64,000 nucleotides of DNA from Turritopsis dohrnii (lineage: Eukaryota > Cnidaria > Hydrozoa > Anthoathecata > Oceaniidae): the NCBI GenBank assembly GCA_027922465.2, contig BQMF02000218.1:186001-250000 (forward strand), written 5' to 3'. Numbering within the stretch: position 1 is the stretch's first letter; each line of letters opens with the position of its first letter. Positions 46,371 to 57,282 of the stretch are shown here, piece by piece. The notes below the pieces were generated by a model. It made no database searches, was not told the DNA's origin, and worked only from the letters and a program-made list of their open reading frames with translations. The position numbers and the translations under genes are program-made.

Positions 46371-46721
46371 GGGAACCATTGCATTGCATCCCCAATCCAT
46401 CGCGACGATTTTGGGGAAATATCTCGAGAACCAATAGGAATAACTGACGTTTTTTCGGGTCAGCGATGCGGGTGATGCAACATTTGGGTCCAAATTTTAT
46501 TTGGTACTGCGGCTATGACGTCATCAAAAAATTTGATCAACAATATCTCTGCAACGGTTGTTCGTAGCCAAACGATCCCATATACTTTTTTATCAGCTTT
46601 TCAAGCTCTACAACATAGGCTCTGTCTCTTTTCAAGATTCGGTGATTTAATTTTTCGTCACCTGTTTTCGACACAATGTTTTCGAAATAAAAACCGTAAA
46701 AAACTTTTACGCGAGTTACTA
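46371..46721 (+). mobile_element. Helitron-type short unit, 5'-truncated
   Basis: It starts inside the family core (GGGAACCATTGCATTGCATC) and ends with a CGTAAAAAACTTTTACG hairpin and GCGAGTTACTA. The final CTAG has lost its G. It is followed directly by the TC of the next unit. Confidence 0.75.
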
Positions 46722-47035
46722 TCTTATTATACTAATTCGCAATTGTGTGTCACACTTTTATTTTAGAGAGTGATATATTTAACTAAATTTTACGTAGGAT
46801 TTCCTATATTGTCCGCGTAAAACCACGCAGCAGTGAGAACGTTTTTTTCTCTATAATGACGTCAGATTCTACTGTATCATTGATTTGACGTCAGTTTTTT
46901 TTATCAGTACATACAACAACGTTCATACGCTTACACGGGACACGGGTTCATTTTCGAAATAAAAACCGGTAAGAAATGTTTTGCCTGAAATGTAGGTTGA
47001 TTGTTGGCGGCGTGCGACGACGCCTTGGCGTCTAG
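46722..47035 (+). mobile_element. Helitron-type mini unit with GC hairpin end (314 bp)
   Basis: It starts TCTTATTATACTAATTCGCA and ends GGCGTGCGACGACGCC hairpin, TTGGCGTCTAG. It lacks the CATTGCATCCCC core and is the second 3'-end family. It has two full TGACGTCA palindromes. Confidence 0.8.
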
Positions 47036-47337
47036 TCTTATTATAGTAATTCGCGATTGTGCATCCTACTTTTATTTTAGAGAGTGATATATTTAACTAA
47101 ATTTTACGTAGGATTTCCTATATTGTCCGCGTAAAGCCACGTAGATGCGAGAATGTTTTGACGTCAGATTCTACTGTATCATTGATTTGACGTCAGTTTT
47201 TTTTATCAGTACATACAACAACTTTTACACGCTTAAACGGGACACGGATTCATTTTCGAAATAAAAACCGGTAAGAAATGTTTTACCTGAAATGTATATT
47301 GATTGTTGGCGGCGTGCGACGACGCCTTGGCGTCTAG
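47036..47337 (+). mobile_element. Helitron-type mini unit with GC hairpin end (302 bp)
   Basis: Same structure as 46722-47035. It starts TCTTATTATAGTAATTCGCG and ends TTGGCGTCTAG. The junctions on both sides are exact CTAG/TC or CTA/TC. Confidence 0.8.
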
Positions 47338-47649
47338 TCTACTTATACTAATTCGCTTTGTGCATCCCACTTTTATTTTAGAGAGTGATATATTTAACTA
47401 AATTTTACGTAGGATTTCCTATATTGTCCGCGTAAAACCACGTAGAGGCCAGAACGTTTTTTCTCTGTAATGACGTCAGATTCTACTGTATCATATTGAT
47501 TTGAGGTCAGTTTTTTTTATCAGTACATACAACAACTTTTATACACGCTTACACGGGATTTGAATAAATGGATCATGTTTGAAATAAAAACCGGTAAGAA
47601 ATGTTTTGCCTGCATGTTGATCGTTGGCGGCGTGCGCCTTGGCGTCTAG
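47338..47649 (+). mobile_element. Helitron-type mini unit with GC hairpin end (312 bp)
   Basis: It starts TCTACTTATACTAATTCGC. The terminal hairpin has lost its middle (GGCGGCGTGCGCCTTGGCGT), yet the unit still ends CTAG and abuts the next unit. Confidence 0.8.
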
Positions 47650-48937
47650 TCTTATTATACTAATTCGCGTTGTGCATCACACTTTTCTTTTAGAGAGTGA
47701 TATATTTAACTAAATTTTACGGTCAAGTTCTTCTTATGTGCGTGTAAAACCACGTAGTGCGAGAGACACTTTTTTCACGATTATTCCAAATACACGTGGC
47801 ATCATTTGACGTCAGATTTTTTAGAATCACGGGGAATCATTACATACCATCCCCAATCGAACGCCACGATTTTGGGGAAATATCTCGAGAACCAATAGGG
47901 ATAACTTTTTTTTTTTTTTTAAACGTATGCAATATTTCACTTTAAGTAAGTAAATACAATCAGAAACATATATATATATATATATATATAATAGTAATAC
48001 AATTTACATATAAAATTATAACAATGTTATTTTTCTATTTATTTCTCCATCATCGACTTTTCAGCGATAATTTTCAAGTCAGTATCAGATAACGAATCTA
48101 CCACTTGAATCCTTTTTCGTATCCCTCTTGATCCCCTGATACAAATGAGCTGTGATCTTAGCAGATTAAAACTAACTTTTGTTCTTAACCAACTTTTGGT
48201 GACACTCGGCTGTTCCCTCTTTCTTTCAGCAAGCATTTCGGCGAGTCTGTTATAGAACGACTGACATTCCCTTGACATTCCTCCGAAACATGTGAATACC
48301 AGTGGTGTAAATGATCCTTGATCGACATGATTTATTCGGTTCACATAGCAGCGCTTTTTTTGTTGTTCGTTACTTCGATGAGCAGCTTTCAAGGTTTGGT
48401 TCAGGTAGACTTTGGCCGTTGGGTTGAAAACCTTTACGTCAAAATAAGCCATCTGTCCCCTTATCCAAAATCCTCGCGCTGCAACATCTACCTCTCGCTT
48501 CGGCCGTTGTTATGGTTGACTTTGGCAGTTCTTCTCCAGTAAGTTCTTGTAGTACTGGCTCGGTTCTTACATCTCTGCATACTTCCGATAAAATTTCTGC
48601 GGTAAAATCCCTTACTTCGTTGTGTAAGGGATAACTGACGTTTTTTAGGGTCCGCGATACGGGTGATGGGGTGACGCAACATTTGGGCCTAAACTTCTTT
48701 TGGTACTGCGGCTATGACGTCATCAAATTCTTTGACTGGCAATATCTCTGTAACGGTTGGTCGTAGCGAAGCGATCCCATACATTTTTTTGATCAGTTTT
48801 TCGAGCTCTACAACATAGGTACACTTTGCGATTCCATGATTTATTTTTTCGTCACGGGGTACGTACACGGGAATGGTGGATTTGACCTAACGTTTTCGAA
48901 GTTAAGTTCTGTAAAAAGGTTTTACCCGGGATACTAG
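47650..48937 (+). mobile_element. Helitron-type short unit split by a retroposed insert
   Basis: The 5' part is 47650-47905 and the 3' part is 48627-48937, ending GTAAAAAGGTTTTACC hairpin, CGGGATACTAG. Removing the insert at 47906-48626 and one copy of its 9-bp duplication leaves an ordinary unit of about 560 bp. Confidence 0.8.
47906..48626 (-). mobile_element. Retroposed, poly(A)-tailed gene/element fragment
   Basis: Read on the minus strand it ends in a 15-base A tail (47906-47920 as T). AGGGATAAC is present on both sides (47897-47905 and 48627-48635). It carries a conserved but uncharacterised ORF often seen near retroelements in invertebrate genomes: EILSEVCRDVRTEPVLQELT, KSTITTAEAR, then after a frame change near 48500 ARGFWIRGQMAYFDVKVFNP, GSFTPLVFTCFGGMS and KVSFNLLRSQLICIRGSRG (stop 48039). 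It was inserted 5'-truncated, presumably by LINE machinery. Function of the ORF unknown. Confidence 0.75.
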
Positions 48938-49992
48938 TCTTATTATACTAATTTGCTTTGTGCATACCACGTTTATTTTAGTGAGTGATATATTTAGTTT
49001 TAATTTACGGTCATCGTCCTCTTATGTGCGCGTAAAACCACGAAGAGGCGAGAGACACTTTTTTTTAATGTTACGTAATCTAAGTGTGACGTTTCTTTCG
49101 GGAGACCAACACGATGCGCATAATACCTGGTAGAGGCCGAAAGACACTTTTTTAAAGTTACGTAATCAGTATTCACGTATACAGGTATACGTAATCTAAA
49201 GGTGACGTTTCTTTCGGGAAACCTATACAATGCGCATTTATTTTGATTTATTTTGATTGTTTTGATTGACGTGAATGCTTTTTGACCAATCAAATTTGGT
49301 TTCAAGGATCGGGCAAACTATAGCAACCAATTCGTTGAGAACGTAAACAAATTAATTTTTAATTTTCCAGTTACGCTTGCGAAACAATATTGTTTGTATA
49401 CATTGTTTGTATTATCCAAAGATTTAGAGCGAAAGATCAGGTAAACCGTTGCTTAAAATTTAAAAATAGACTACTTATTGGATAATGTATGATGATTATT
49501 TTTTTAATTAGATCATTCTGTTTGTACAGTTTGTTGTGGTTGCTGCCCTGTTGATGATCGAGAGACAGGTTTTGTTTATACTTGCAAAATATACGTCAAC
49601 GAGGTGAGATCTGTTTATTTGTTTTCATAATAATTTAAAAATGGTAAACTTTACGGCGGTTTTCCAATTTTTATCCCCAGTGTTCCTAAGAACTGTTTAT
49701 CCTTTGTTTATAAGAACTGTTTATCATTTGTTTATGTTTAAAACCTATTGCTCTTTCTGTTTTCAATACGTTTTTTATCTGCATTCCAGGTTCGTTTTTT
49801 TCCAGTTTATTTTCAAAAGAAGAAGTTAGTTCTTAGATAGAAAGGTTTGTTGAAGATTATTATCACAGTTTCGACTTTTCTTTTTATTTTGTATTAGTCA
49901 GTTTCCTTATGCTTCTGCCTAGTGTTGTGCTGTTTATTCACAGTTGGTAGCTATTTCTTTCTCTTTTGTTATTAGTGTTTCTGAACTGTGTG

Positions 49993-50909
49993 ATGTCTAA
50001 TATAAGAGGCACTAATATTATTCCTGGTTTCCAAACAGTTTTTAGGAATGGTCAGTTTGTGCTCCAGCCACCTGATCAGCAGCAAATGCGCTCTGTAATT
50101 CAGCGCCGGCATGCACATGAGGATGTGACTGAGGCAAGGCGCCAACAGCTTCAGCAAAACATTAATATCCAATCACCAGATATTCGGCATGTCGCATCAG
50201 AAAATGAATGACTTTGAATCAATAATGCTGAAAGGTGTGTTCATTATCGTCAAATTGAAGATGACGGTCAAAGACTAGCCCGGCGAAATGCAAATGTCCA
50301 TCGCATGAGGGCTAGGCGGGCTAATCAACCCTTGCATCGTGCTGCTCGGCAAGACCAACTACCTGAGCTACACTATCTTGGTGCCATGGACAAAGTCTGT
50401 CAGTTTTGTGATGCCAGGATATTTGCTGAGGAAACTCATTTTAAGTGTTGTCACAATGGTAAAGTTCATTTAGATAACATTTATTATCCTAATGACCTTA
50501 AAGATCTTTTAGTAGGTGATAACAATCAAGCAAAGAACTTTCAAGAAAATATTCGAAAGTTCAACGGTTCGGTTGCTTTTGCTTCTATGGGTGCGAAATT
50601 GGCTGTACCACCTGTCGTGGTCCACCAGTTTTTCGTATCAATGGCCAGGTATGTCACCGAACAGGTAATTTACACCCACCGACGGGTGTTCCTCCATCAT
50701 ATGGTCAACTATATATTTATGATGGTATGGATGTGTTCAACGAGCGAATGGCAAGACCGGAAAATCAAGGTTGCTCCCCGGAAGTCATGCAAACTTTGCA
50801 AGATATCATTTTACGGGAGAGTCCTTATGCAGCTGCATATAAACACATGAGTGAGGTAGAAGCAGAAGAACTGCATCGCACAAATGAACAGAATCGCCAC
50901 CCATCTGAG
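49993..50909 (+). pseudogene. Helitron N-terminal zinc-finger exon, copy 2
   Basis: ATG 49993 (MSNIRGTNIIP) matches copy 1. The zinc finger CQFCDARIFA...FKCCHNGKV is present near 50395-50470. Lesions are a stop at 50209-50211 (ENE then TGA, where copy 1 has Arg) and a one-base loss at about 50612. The exon ends at GTAAGT (50910), with a 64-bp intron to 50973, the same position as in copy 1. Confidence 0.85.
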
Positions 50910-50973
50910 GTAAGTGGAAATAGATATTAACTGATAAATAGTTATTAAATACTGATCTGCTTTTGATTTTCAG

Positions 50974-52708
50974 GTTAGAATGCACTTGAGAAGTGGTGGT
51001 GACAGGTGTCGATACAATCTACCTCATCATGATGAAGTAGCTGCTGTTTTTGTTGGTGAAGATGGTGCACCACCATTGGCTCGAGACATTGTTGTTTACC
51101 CTCGAGATAGACCATTGCAGGATTTGCCTGTTCATTCACCTAATCTTGATCCAATGGTGTATCCTGTATTTTTTCCAAGAGGAGAGTTGGGTTGGAGTTC
51201 TGACATTCCTCACGTAGCAGAATATGCAACAGGCCAGCATTGTCGTACTACCATGTTGCAATATTATACTTATAGGTTTGCATTTAGAGATGCTTTTAGC
51301 CCCATCTTAAAAGGTAAAAGATTACTTCAACAATTTGCTGTAGATTGTTACTGCAAAGTTGAATCCGACCGTCTTAATTACATTCGTCGAAATCAGGGTA
51401 ATTTCCGGGTTGAGCAATATCAAGAGCTCATTGATTATCTTGAAGATGTTGCAGAAAACTGTGGCCTTCAAGCAGGCAGACCGGTGATTCTTCCTTCTTC
51501 TTTTCAGGGTGGTCCAAGGACCATGCAGCAAAATTATCAAGATTCTATGGCCATGGTAACTAAAATGGGCAAACCGGATTTGTTTTGCACATTTACCTGC
51601 AATCCAAAATGGAAGGAAATCACAAAAAACTTACATAATGAGCCTGCACATTATCGTCCTGATTTGATTACACGTGTTTTCAATTTGAAATTAAAAGTGC
51701 TTTTGGAGGACATTAATAAAAATGGTGTTTTGGGGAAAGCCATTTCCCATTTGTATGTTATTGAATTTCAGAAACGTTCCTTACCTCATGCTCATATTCT
51801 TATCCATTTAGCACAAGAGGATAAACTGCGTAATGCTGATGACATCGACAGCTTAATTTCTGCTGAAATACCAGATCCTGAACAGAAACCTGAACTTCAT
51901 AATATCATCAAGTCATGCTAACCCTAATGCAGTTTTTATGGGAGATGATGGCAACTGCACCAAGGATTTTCCAAAACGATTTTGTGAAGCAACCCAAATG
52001 AATGCAAATGGGTATCCACTGTATCGCAGACGTAGCAATGGCCGTACAGTGAGGGTTAGAAATGTGGAATTAGATAATCAATGGGTGGTTCCATACTGTC
52101 CGTGGTTGTCTGAGAAATATAATGCTCACATCAGTTTGGAAGCATGTACCACAATCAAAAGTGTACAGTATCTCTTTAAATACATTTACAAAGAACATTA
52201 TCGTGCTAATATCAAGATTAATGAACGTTTGGAACATGACAAAATAAAAACATTTCTGGATGCTCGATATGTCAGTGCGCCCGAAGCATTATGTAGAATA
52301 TTTGAGTTCCCTATGCATGAAAAATTGCATACTATTAAGCGATTAGCTGTTCATTTACCTGATCGTCATCAAGTTTATTTTAGAGCTGGCGAAGAAGAGG
52401 AAGCTGCTGAAGGGGCATTGAATGATAGTCACCTTACAGCATGGTTTAATCTGAATGTAGAAGATCCTGATGCTCGACAGTATCTTTACTCAGATATTCC
52501 GTATCATTATGTCTTCCATGGCTAAGAGAAAAAATGTCAAAAACGAAAAAGAACATTAAAGCCTATAGTCGCTCGGTTATATAATGCACGACCATCAGAA
52601 GGAGAACGATTTTTCGTTCGAGTTTTATTGCTGCATGTTCCAGGCGCTACATCATTCGAATATTTACGCACTTTTGATGGAGTGGTTTACAACGCATTCC
52701 GAGAAGCA
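50974..52708 (+). pseudogene. Helitron Rep part, copy 2, broken
   Basis: It opens VRMHLRSGGDRCRYNLP. The HUH motif (LPHAHILIHL) is near 51785, and the frame stays open across the site where copy 1 is shifted. A 26-bp deletion at about 51919, between ATGC repeats, shifts the frame. A stop/shift near 52520 (YHYVFHG then TAA) breaks it again. The tyrosine motif has drifted to QYLFKYIYKE. The two copies carry different lesions, so they decayed independently. Confidence 0.85.
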
Positions 52709-53584
52709 AAGCGCATGGTTGAAGCCGTACATCGATTTCAACACCAATTTGCGTACCAAATCAAAGAATGACTTTGAAAAGGACTTTTTCAAGCTCATGA
52801 ACAATTCAGTCTTTGGTAAAACTATGGAGAATCAACGTAAGCATAAAGACATATGCTTGGCTACCAAGAAAGAAAAATATGAGAAGCTGGTGATGAAACC
52901 TAACTTCAAGGGTAGTATCTGTTTCAGCGAAATTTGATGGCTGCTGAAATGCAGAAGATCAAACTCATATTGAACAAGCCAATCTATCTGGGACAAGCCA
53001 ATCTATCTGTAGTTCTTGATTTGTCAAAGATGATTATGTATGAGTTTCACTATGATTACATGAGACCAAAATATGGTGACAATCTAAAGCTCTGCTAAAT
53101 GGATACAGACAGCTTTGTCTACCACATCAAAACCAACGACTTTTACAAAGATATCGCCGATGATGTAGCTTTGGGATTCGACACTTCAGCGTACGATGAG
53201 AAAGATAACAGACCTTTACCCATAGGTTTGAATAAGAAAGTCATTGGTCTAATGAAAGATGAGTTGGGTGGTAAGATAATGACAGAGTTTGTTGCTCTTA
53301 GAGCAAAGACCTATACATACAAACAGTTAGACGGAACAGAAGACAAAAAGTGTAAGGGAGTCAAGAAGTGTGTAGTAAAGAAGACGATGGGGTTTGATGA
53401 TTATAAGAGATGTTTATTGGATGGTGAAAACATTTATAGAGAGCAAATGACCTTCCGATCGATAAAGCATGATGTTCACACCATAAAAACAAACAAACTC
53501 GCTCTCAATGCAGATGATGACAAAAGAATTATCTTAGATGATAGAATTACCACATACGCCAGAGGTCATTATAAGCATGCATAA
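52709..53584 (+). pseudogene. Polinton/Maverick-type DNA polymerase B, C-terminal fragment, broken
   Basis: The C-terminal part of a protein-primed family B polymerase. [16 protein letters not shown] (about 52785) is the nucleotide-binding KxxxNSxYG-type motif of Polinton polymerases. MDTDSF (53099) is the metal-binding YxDTDS motif, whose Tyr position is a TAA stop. A frame break follows at about 52934, and a short tandem duplication lies near 52975-53010. The rest (LGGKIMTEFVALRAKTYTYK, KCKGVKKCVVKK) is the usual C-terminal part, ending at 53584. No other Polinton gene or terminal repeat is seen, so it is a stray fragment joined to the truncated Helitron. Confidence 0.85.
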
Positions 53585-54289
53585 GATAACAAAGAGGTAA
53601 GAGACAAAAAATCGATACAAAAACACCTATTTTCACGCTATTTTCGCGTGAAATTTAAACGAGGGATAATGCAAGTTTTTGCAATTTTGAGCCGAAAAGA
53701 TGAATTGCACCAACATCGGCACTTTCCTATCTCTTCCATAGCACAATTCAAATTTAAGATGCTGTGTGTGCAATGAATGATATAAAAAGTTCAAGTAAAA
53801 TAATAAAATTCACCTTCCATGTTGAGTTGTTGGCTATTTGGATCCAAACAAGCTTTCGCCGAGCGGAGTTTTTATACTCCTTTGCTTTTTGTCCCATATA
53901 ATGGGATTTTGATGCACTTCTAAAATAATGGCTTCTGATGGAGAAGTGTAGGATTTTTCTTCCAAGACTTCCACTTGTTCCGTATATGAATCGTTGGGTA
54001 ATACTGGAATATTCGTAATAATATTAGTGTTGGACTGATACTGATTCATGGCATTGCTCCGAGTTGCAGCTTGCTGGATCAGAGCGATCCAATCAGTACA
54101 GTTTTGGGCTTGTTCACTTTGATGGATCATCTCTCGAAAATCGCCGGCTTTTTTCAACTTTTGTCAAAGAGAAATATTTCGCAGGAAAAATCAATTTGTA
54201 CCTACTACGTATGCTCACTTCACATTTCTATCGAATTATTTCGCATTTCGCTCATTTTTTTTAAGTGGAAACGAGCCTTAAAACAAAGA
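53585..54289. other. Sequence after the polymerase fragment
   Basis: It contains a 107-aa minus-strand frame (53834-54157) ending in LEVHQNPIIWDKKQRS. The IIWD phrase faintly resembles the start of a MADF domain, but the match is too short to trust. CACGCTATTTTCGCGTG near 53635 is a small dyad. Nothing else is recognised. Confidence 0.35.
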
Positions 54290-54687
54290 GAAAGTGTATG
54301 TTTACAATAGGAAAGTATGCTGGAAAGTAAATCGAGTGTTATTAATTTGTTTACAGGTATGAAGTATAGAAAGTAAAGAGTTTAGAAGTGTTTGATAATG
54401 GCTACAGAACATGATCAATATCGTTTGCTAACATGATGATGTGAATTGGTATTGAGTTTGAGAGGTAAAGTTAAAATAGTATCTATGTAGTTAAAACACA
54501 GTTAATATTAGTGGATAAATAAAGGATAAGAGGGATGTTTACTGTTGTGTTTTGAATTTTCCAGAGAGGAGCTTTGAACTGGAAATAAAGAATGGCTCCA
54601 CATATGTGAATGTTTTCATAAGTTAAAAATTCTTTAGCTATACTAATTCTGTCATTGCGTTTGTGTTTTTAATTATTATTTTTAGGT
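54290..54687 (+). mobile_element. Helitron-type long unit remnant, left part
   Basis: Diverged but clear match to the middle of the long units (GCTGGAAAGTAAAT, TTAATTTGTTTACAGG, TAAAGAGTTTAGAAGTGTTT, ATTCTGTCATTGCG). It is interrupted at 54687 by the BEL/Pao element and resumes at 60310. Its 5' part is missing. Confidence 0.75.
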
Positions 54688-54903
54688 TGTCGGGAATATG
54701 AGTTATCGCCACGACAAATTGTCTCTATGAATACTGTATTTTCTCTGGAATATGTTGTACAACAAAACAGTATATATACTCTCACAGCACGTTTTCGAAA
54801 CGTGTCTACGGCACGCTGTACCTTCTCTCACTATGACCATTCGTGTAATGTAGCACAGCTACATTCTACGTCTGGTCATGTGACATAACAAACAACCGCG
54901 ACA
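54688..54903 (-). repeat. BEL/Pao 3' LTR
   Basis: In element orientation it begins TGTCGCGGTTGTTTG and ends ATATTCCCGACA. It is 216 bp and about 97% identical to the other LTR by eye. Confidence 0.9.
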
Positions 54904-54913
54904 CACTCCCCCT
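54904..54913 (-). promoter_or_regulatory. Polypurine tract
   Basis: AGGGGGAGTG on the minus strand immediately before the 3' LTR, the expected place for plus-strand priming. Confidence 0.65.
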
Positions 54914-55110
54914 ATTTGATGACAACATGCATCAAATATGAACATAAATACATAAAAATAAACTATGTAGATCTCACTGTTAAGCAGCTAGCTACACGAC
55001 CAAGTGAATAATAATTAACACAACGGCCTAGAGTATCGAAGAACTCTTAAACAGTAAGAGATCGTTATTGTTAGCACATAAACAAAGGATGAATTTCGTA
55101 TGGTAGTATT

Positions 55111-57282
55111 TTACTGATTCATCATGAATTCAGCTTGGTTCTCGATCTGAACTTTCGCTATAGTAAGTGATACTCCCCCATGGAGCATTCTCTTGTGCGC
55201 ATTCTCGACAATCCTTTCAGTTAATTCAGACTTTGTCGGAATATATATAGCGTAGTGGCCTTGTATTCTTCCTCTAAATTCGAAAGTTCCTTCGGCATTT
55301 TTCTGCAAATTTAAACGAAGCTTGTCTTCTATGAATTCATCTGATGTTTCGAATTCTTCTTGAGTTATGATGATCAATGAGTGCTTACTTCGATTTATCT
55401 CTTCGTTTGTTAATGGACCACTTATACCTCCCTTACGGCAGTTATCAATGAAGCGGAACATCCAAGAACATATTCTCAATACTTTCCAATACTCGTACTT
55501 TGCCAAAAGTAGCTGAAGAATACGATCTTCCATCTTGTTAGTTGTTGCAGCAAACATTTCCTTGATTTTCTTGGCTTCTGAATCGGACTCAACTGATGGC
55601 TCTGTCTTGATGTCACTAGGCCAGTTCTCCTTATTTGACAGCCACGACGGACCTTCCCACCATAAACTATCTAGCTTCGCAATTGGGCATCCTCGGCTTC
55701 CAAGATCAGCTGGATTCTGTTTTGTTGGTACATGTCTCCATGTTATGTAATCTTTCTCCTTAATCTTTGCGACTCGGTTGCTCACAAACGCTCTGTATGA
55801 TCCACTTCCTCTCACCCAATGTAACACAACGGTACTGTCAGTCCATCCGGTGCACTCAACTACAGGATGTCTTTTTAACGCGAACCTCACAATTTCCAAA
55901 AGATTTGCTGCCATGTGAGTGGCAATAAGCTCTAAACGAGGCATGGGGCATCCTGACTTTGCTAGACGACTTTTAGACGTGACCAAACCTTGAGTTATTC
56001 CAGAATTCTGATTAACCAATACATACAAAACTGCCGATACTCCATTAATGCTTGCGTCACCAAACACGTGTAGCTCAATTTTATTGATGGGCTCCTCGAA
56101 CTTGGCGAGTGTCCTTGGCAGCTCAACCTTAGCTGGAAGTGAATCGATCCAGCGTTTCCATTTTCGAGATAACTCTTCAGATATCGGTTGATCCCAGTTG
56201 AACTTCTGTTCACAGACTTCTCGGTAGATGAGTTTACCAACCAACCAAGTAGGTGAAGCAAAACCAATCGGGTCATAGATGGACGCTAACGTTTTCAATA
56301 TGCCTCTCTTTGTCTTTTCAACTTCCATATCTTGTAGTACGACAGCTATCGTGTCCTTTTCTTTGTTCCAGGTCAAACCAAGAATCTTAGATTCGTTGCC
56401 TAGCACTCCAAGGGTTTTCTTTGCATAGGTCTGTTCTGCAGTAGATACAAGTTGTACGTTGTCTTCTAACTCCGTTATGTTCGAATGCCATTTATGAAGT
56501 ACAAAACCGGCATCAGCAAAGGCAATTTTGGCAACTTCTTTAATTCCAGTAACTTCGCCCACGTTCTCACTTCCCGAGATGAGGTCGTCAACATAAAGGG
56601 CGTCTTCTATTTCTTCTATGATTTTCCTTTTTTCTTCATGCTGCTCCTTAAACTCATCGAGGTGGATACTTATCGTTCCATTGAGGAGGAATGGTGATTG
56701 TCCCATACCAAATATTGCACGTGTGAATCTCCATGCTTCAATGTTGCTTGTCAGGTAATCAAACGCCCAATGAAATCTAAGACAGTCTCTATCTTCTTCT
56801 TTAATTCGAATCTGCAAAAAGGCTCGTTTTATGTCTCCACATAGACAGACGGTCTTGAATCTGCTCCTGACAATGATATCCCATAGCGCTTTTTGCAATG
56901 GAGGGCCGGTCTCCAGGCAATCGTTCAATGATGGGCTGGAATCCGTTGGTCTTGCAGAGGCGTCATATACGATTCTTACTTTGGTTGTCTCCGCATGTTC
57001 TCGAACCACTGGTCGATGTGGAAGGTAAAACACTTTTCCTGTCACTGACTTGCTTGGAACCTTTTCTATGATTCCTTCTTTCAGTTGAGTCATCATGATT
57101 TCTTGGTACTGCTTCAATAAATCAGGGTTTCTTTTCAGCTTCTTCACGAGATTGTTAAGCCTTCCCAGACTCTGTTTCGTTTGTTTCTGGCAAGCCTTCC
57201 GTTTTCCATAAGAGACCAGTTTCATGCCAACCTTCCGGTGATTTACGAAGTTGGTTCTTAAACTTCTGGTAAACTTCATCAT
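55111..57282 (-). pseudogene. BEL/Pao pol: RT, RNase H, start of integrase
   Basis: Frame of 723 codons. RT motifs are LCGDIKRAFLQIRI, FGMGQSPFLLNGT and the catalytic YVDDLISGSE (about residue 230). RNase H motifs are HVFGDASINGVSAVLY, LELIATHMAANLLE and TGWTDSTVVLHWV. It ends soon after the first His-box of the integrase zinc-binding region (ENAHKRMLHGG) at MMNQ and a stop. The integrase catalytic core is absent and only about 200 bp remain to the LTR, so that part was deleted. Its first 128 bp overlap the upstream frame in a different phase. Confidence 0.9.

Larger units (their letters stand above)
48938..52708 (+). mobile_element. Autonomous-type Helitron, copy 2, 3'-truncated
   Basis: It starts TCTTATTATACTAATTTGC after the CTAG of the preceding unit. 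The first about 130 bp match the short units. Coding similarity to copy 1 runs from 49993 to about 52708 and stops in the middle of the polyprotein, where polymerase B sequence begins. The helicase half is absent. Confidence 0.85.

Noticed and set aside
55535..55750. 71-aa plus-strand frame in the BEL/Pao region
   Set aside because: It is antisense to RNase H coding sequence and has no independent support.
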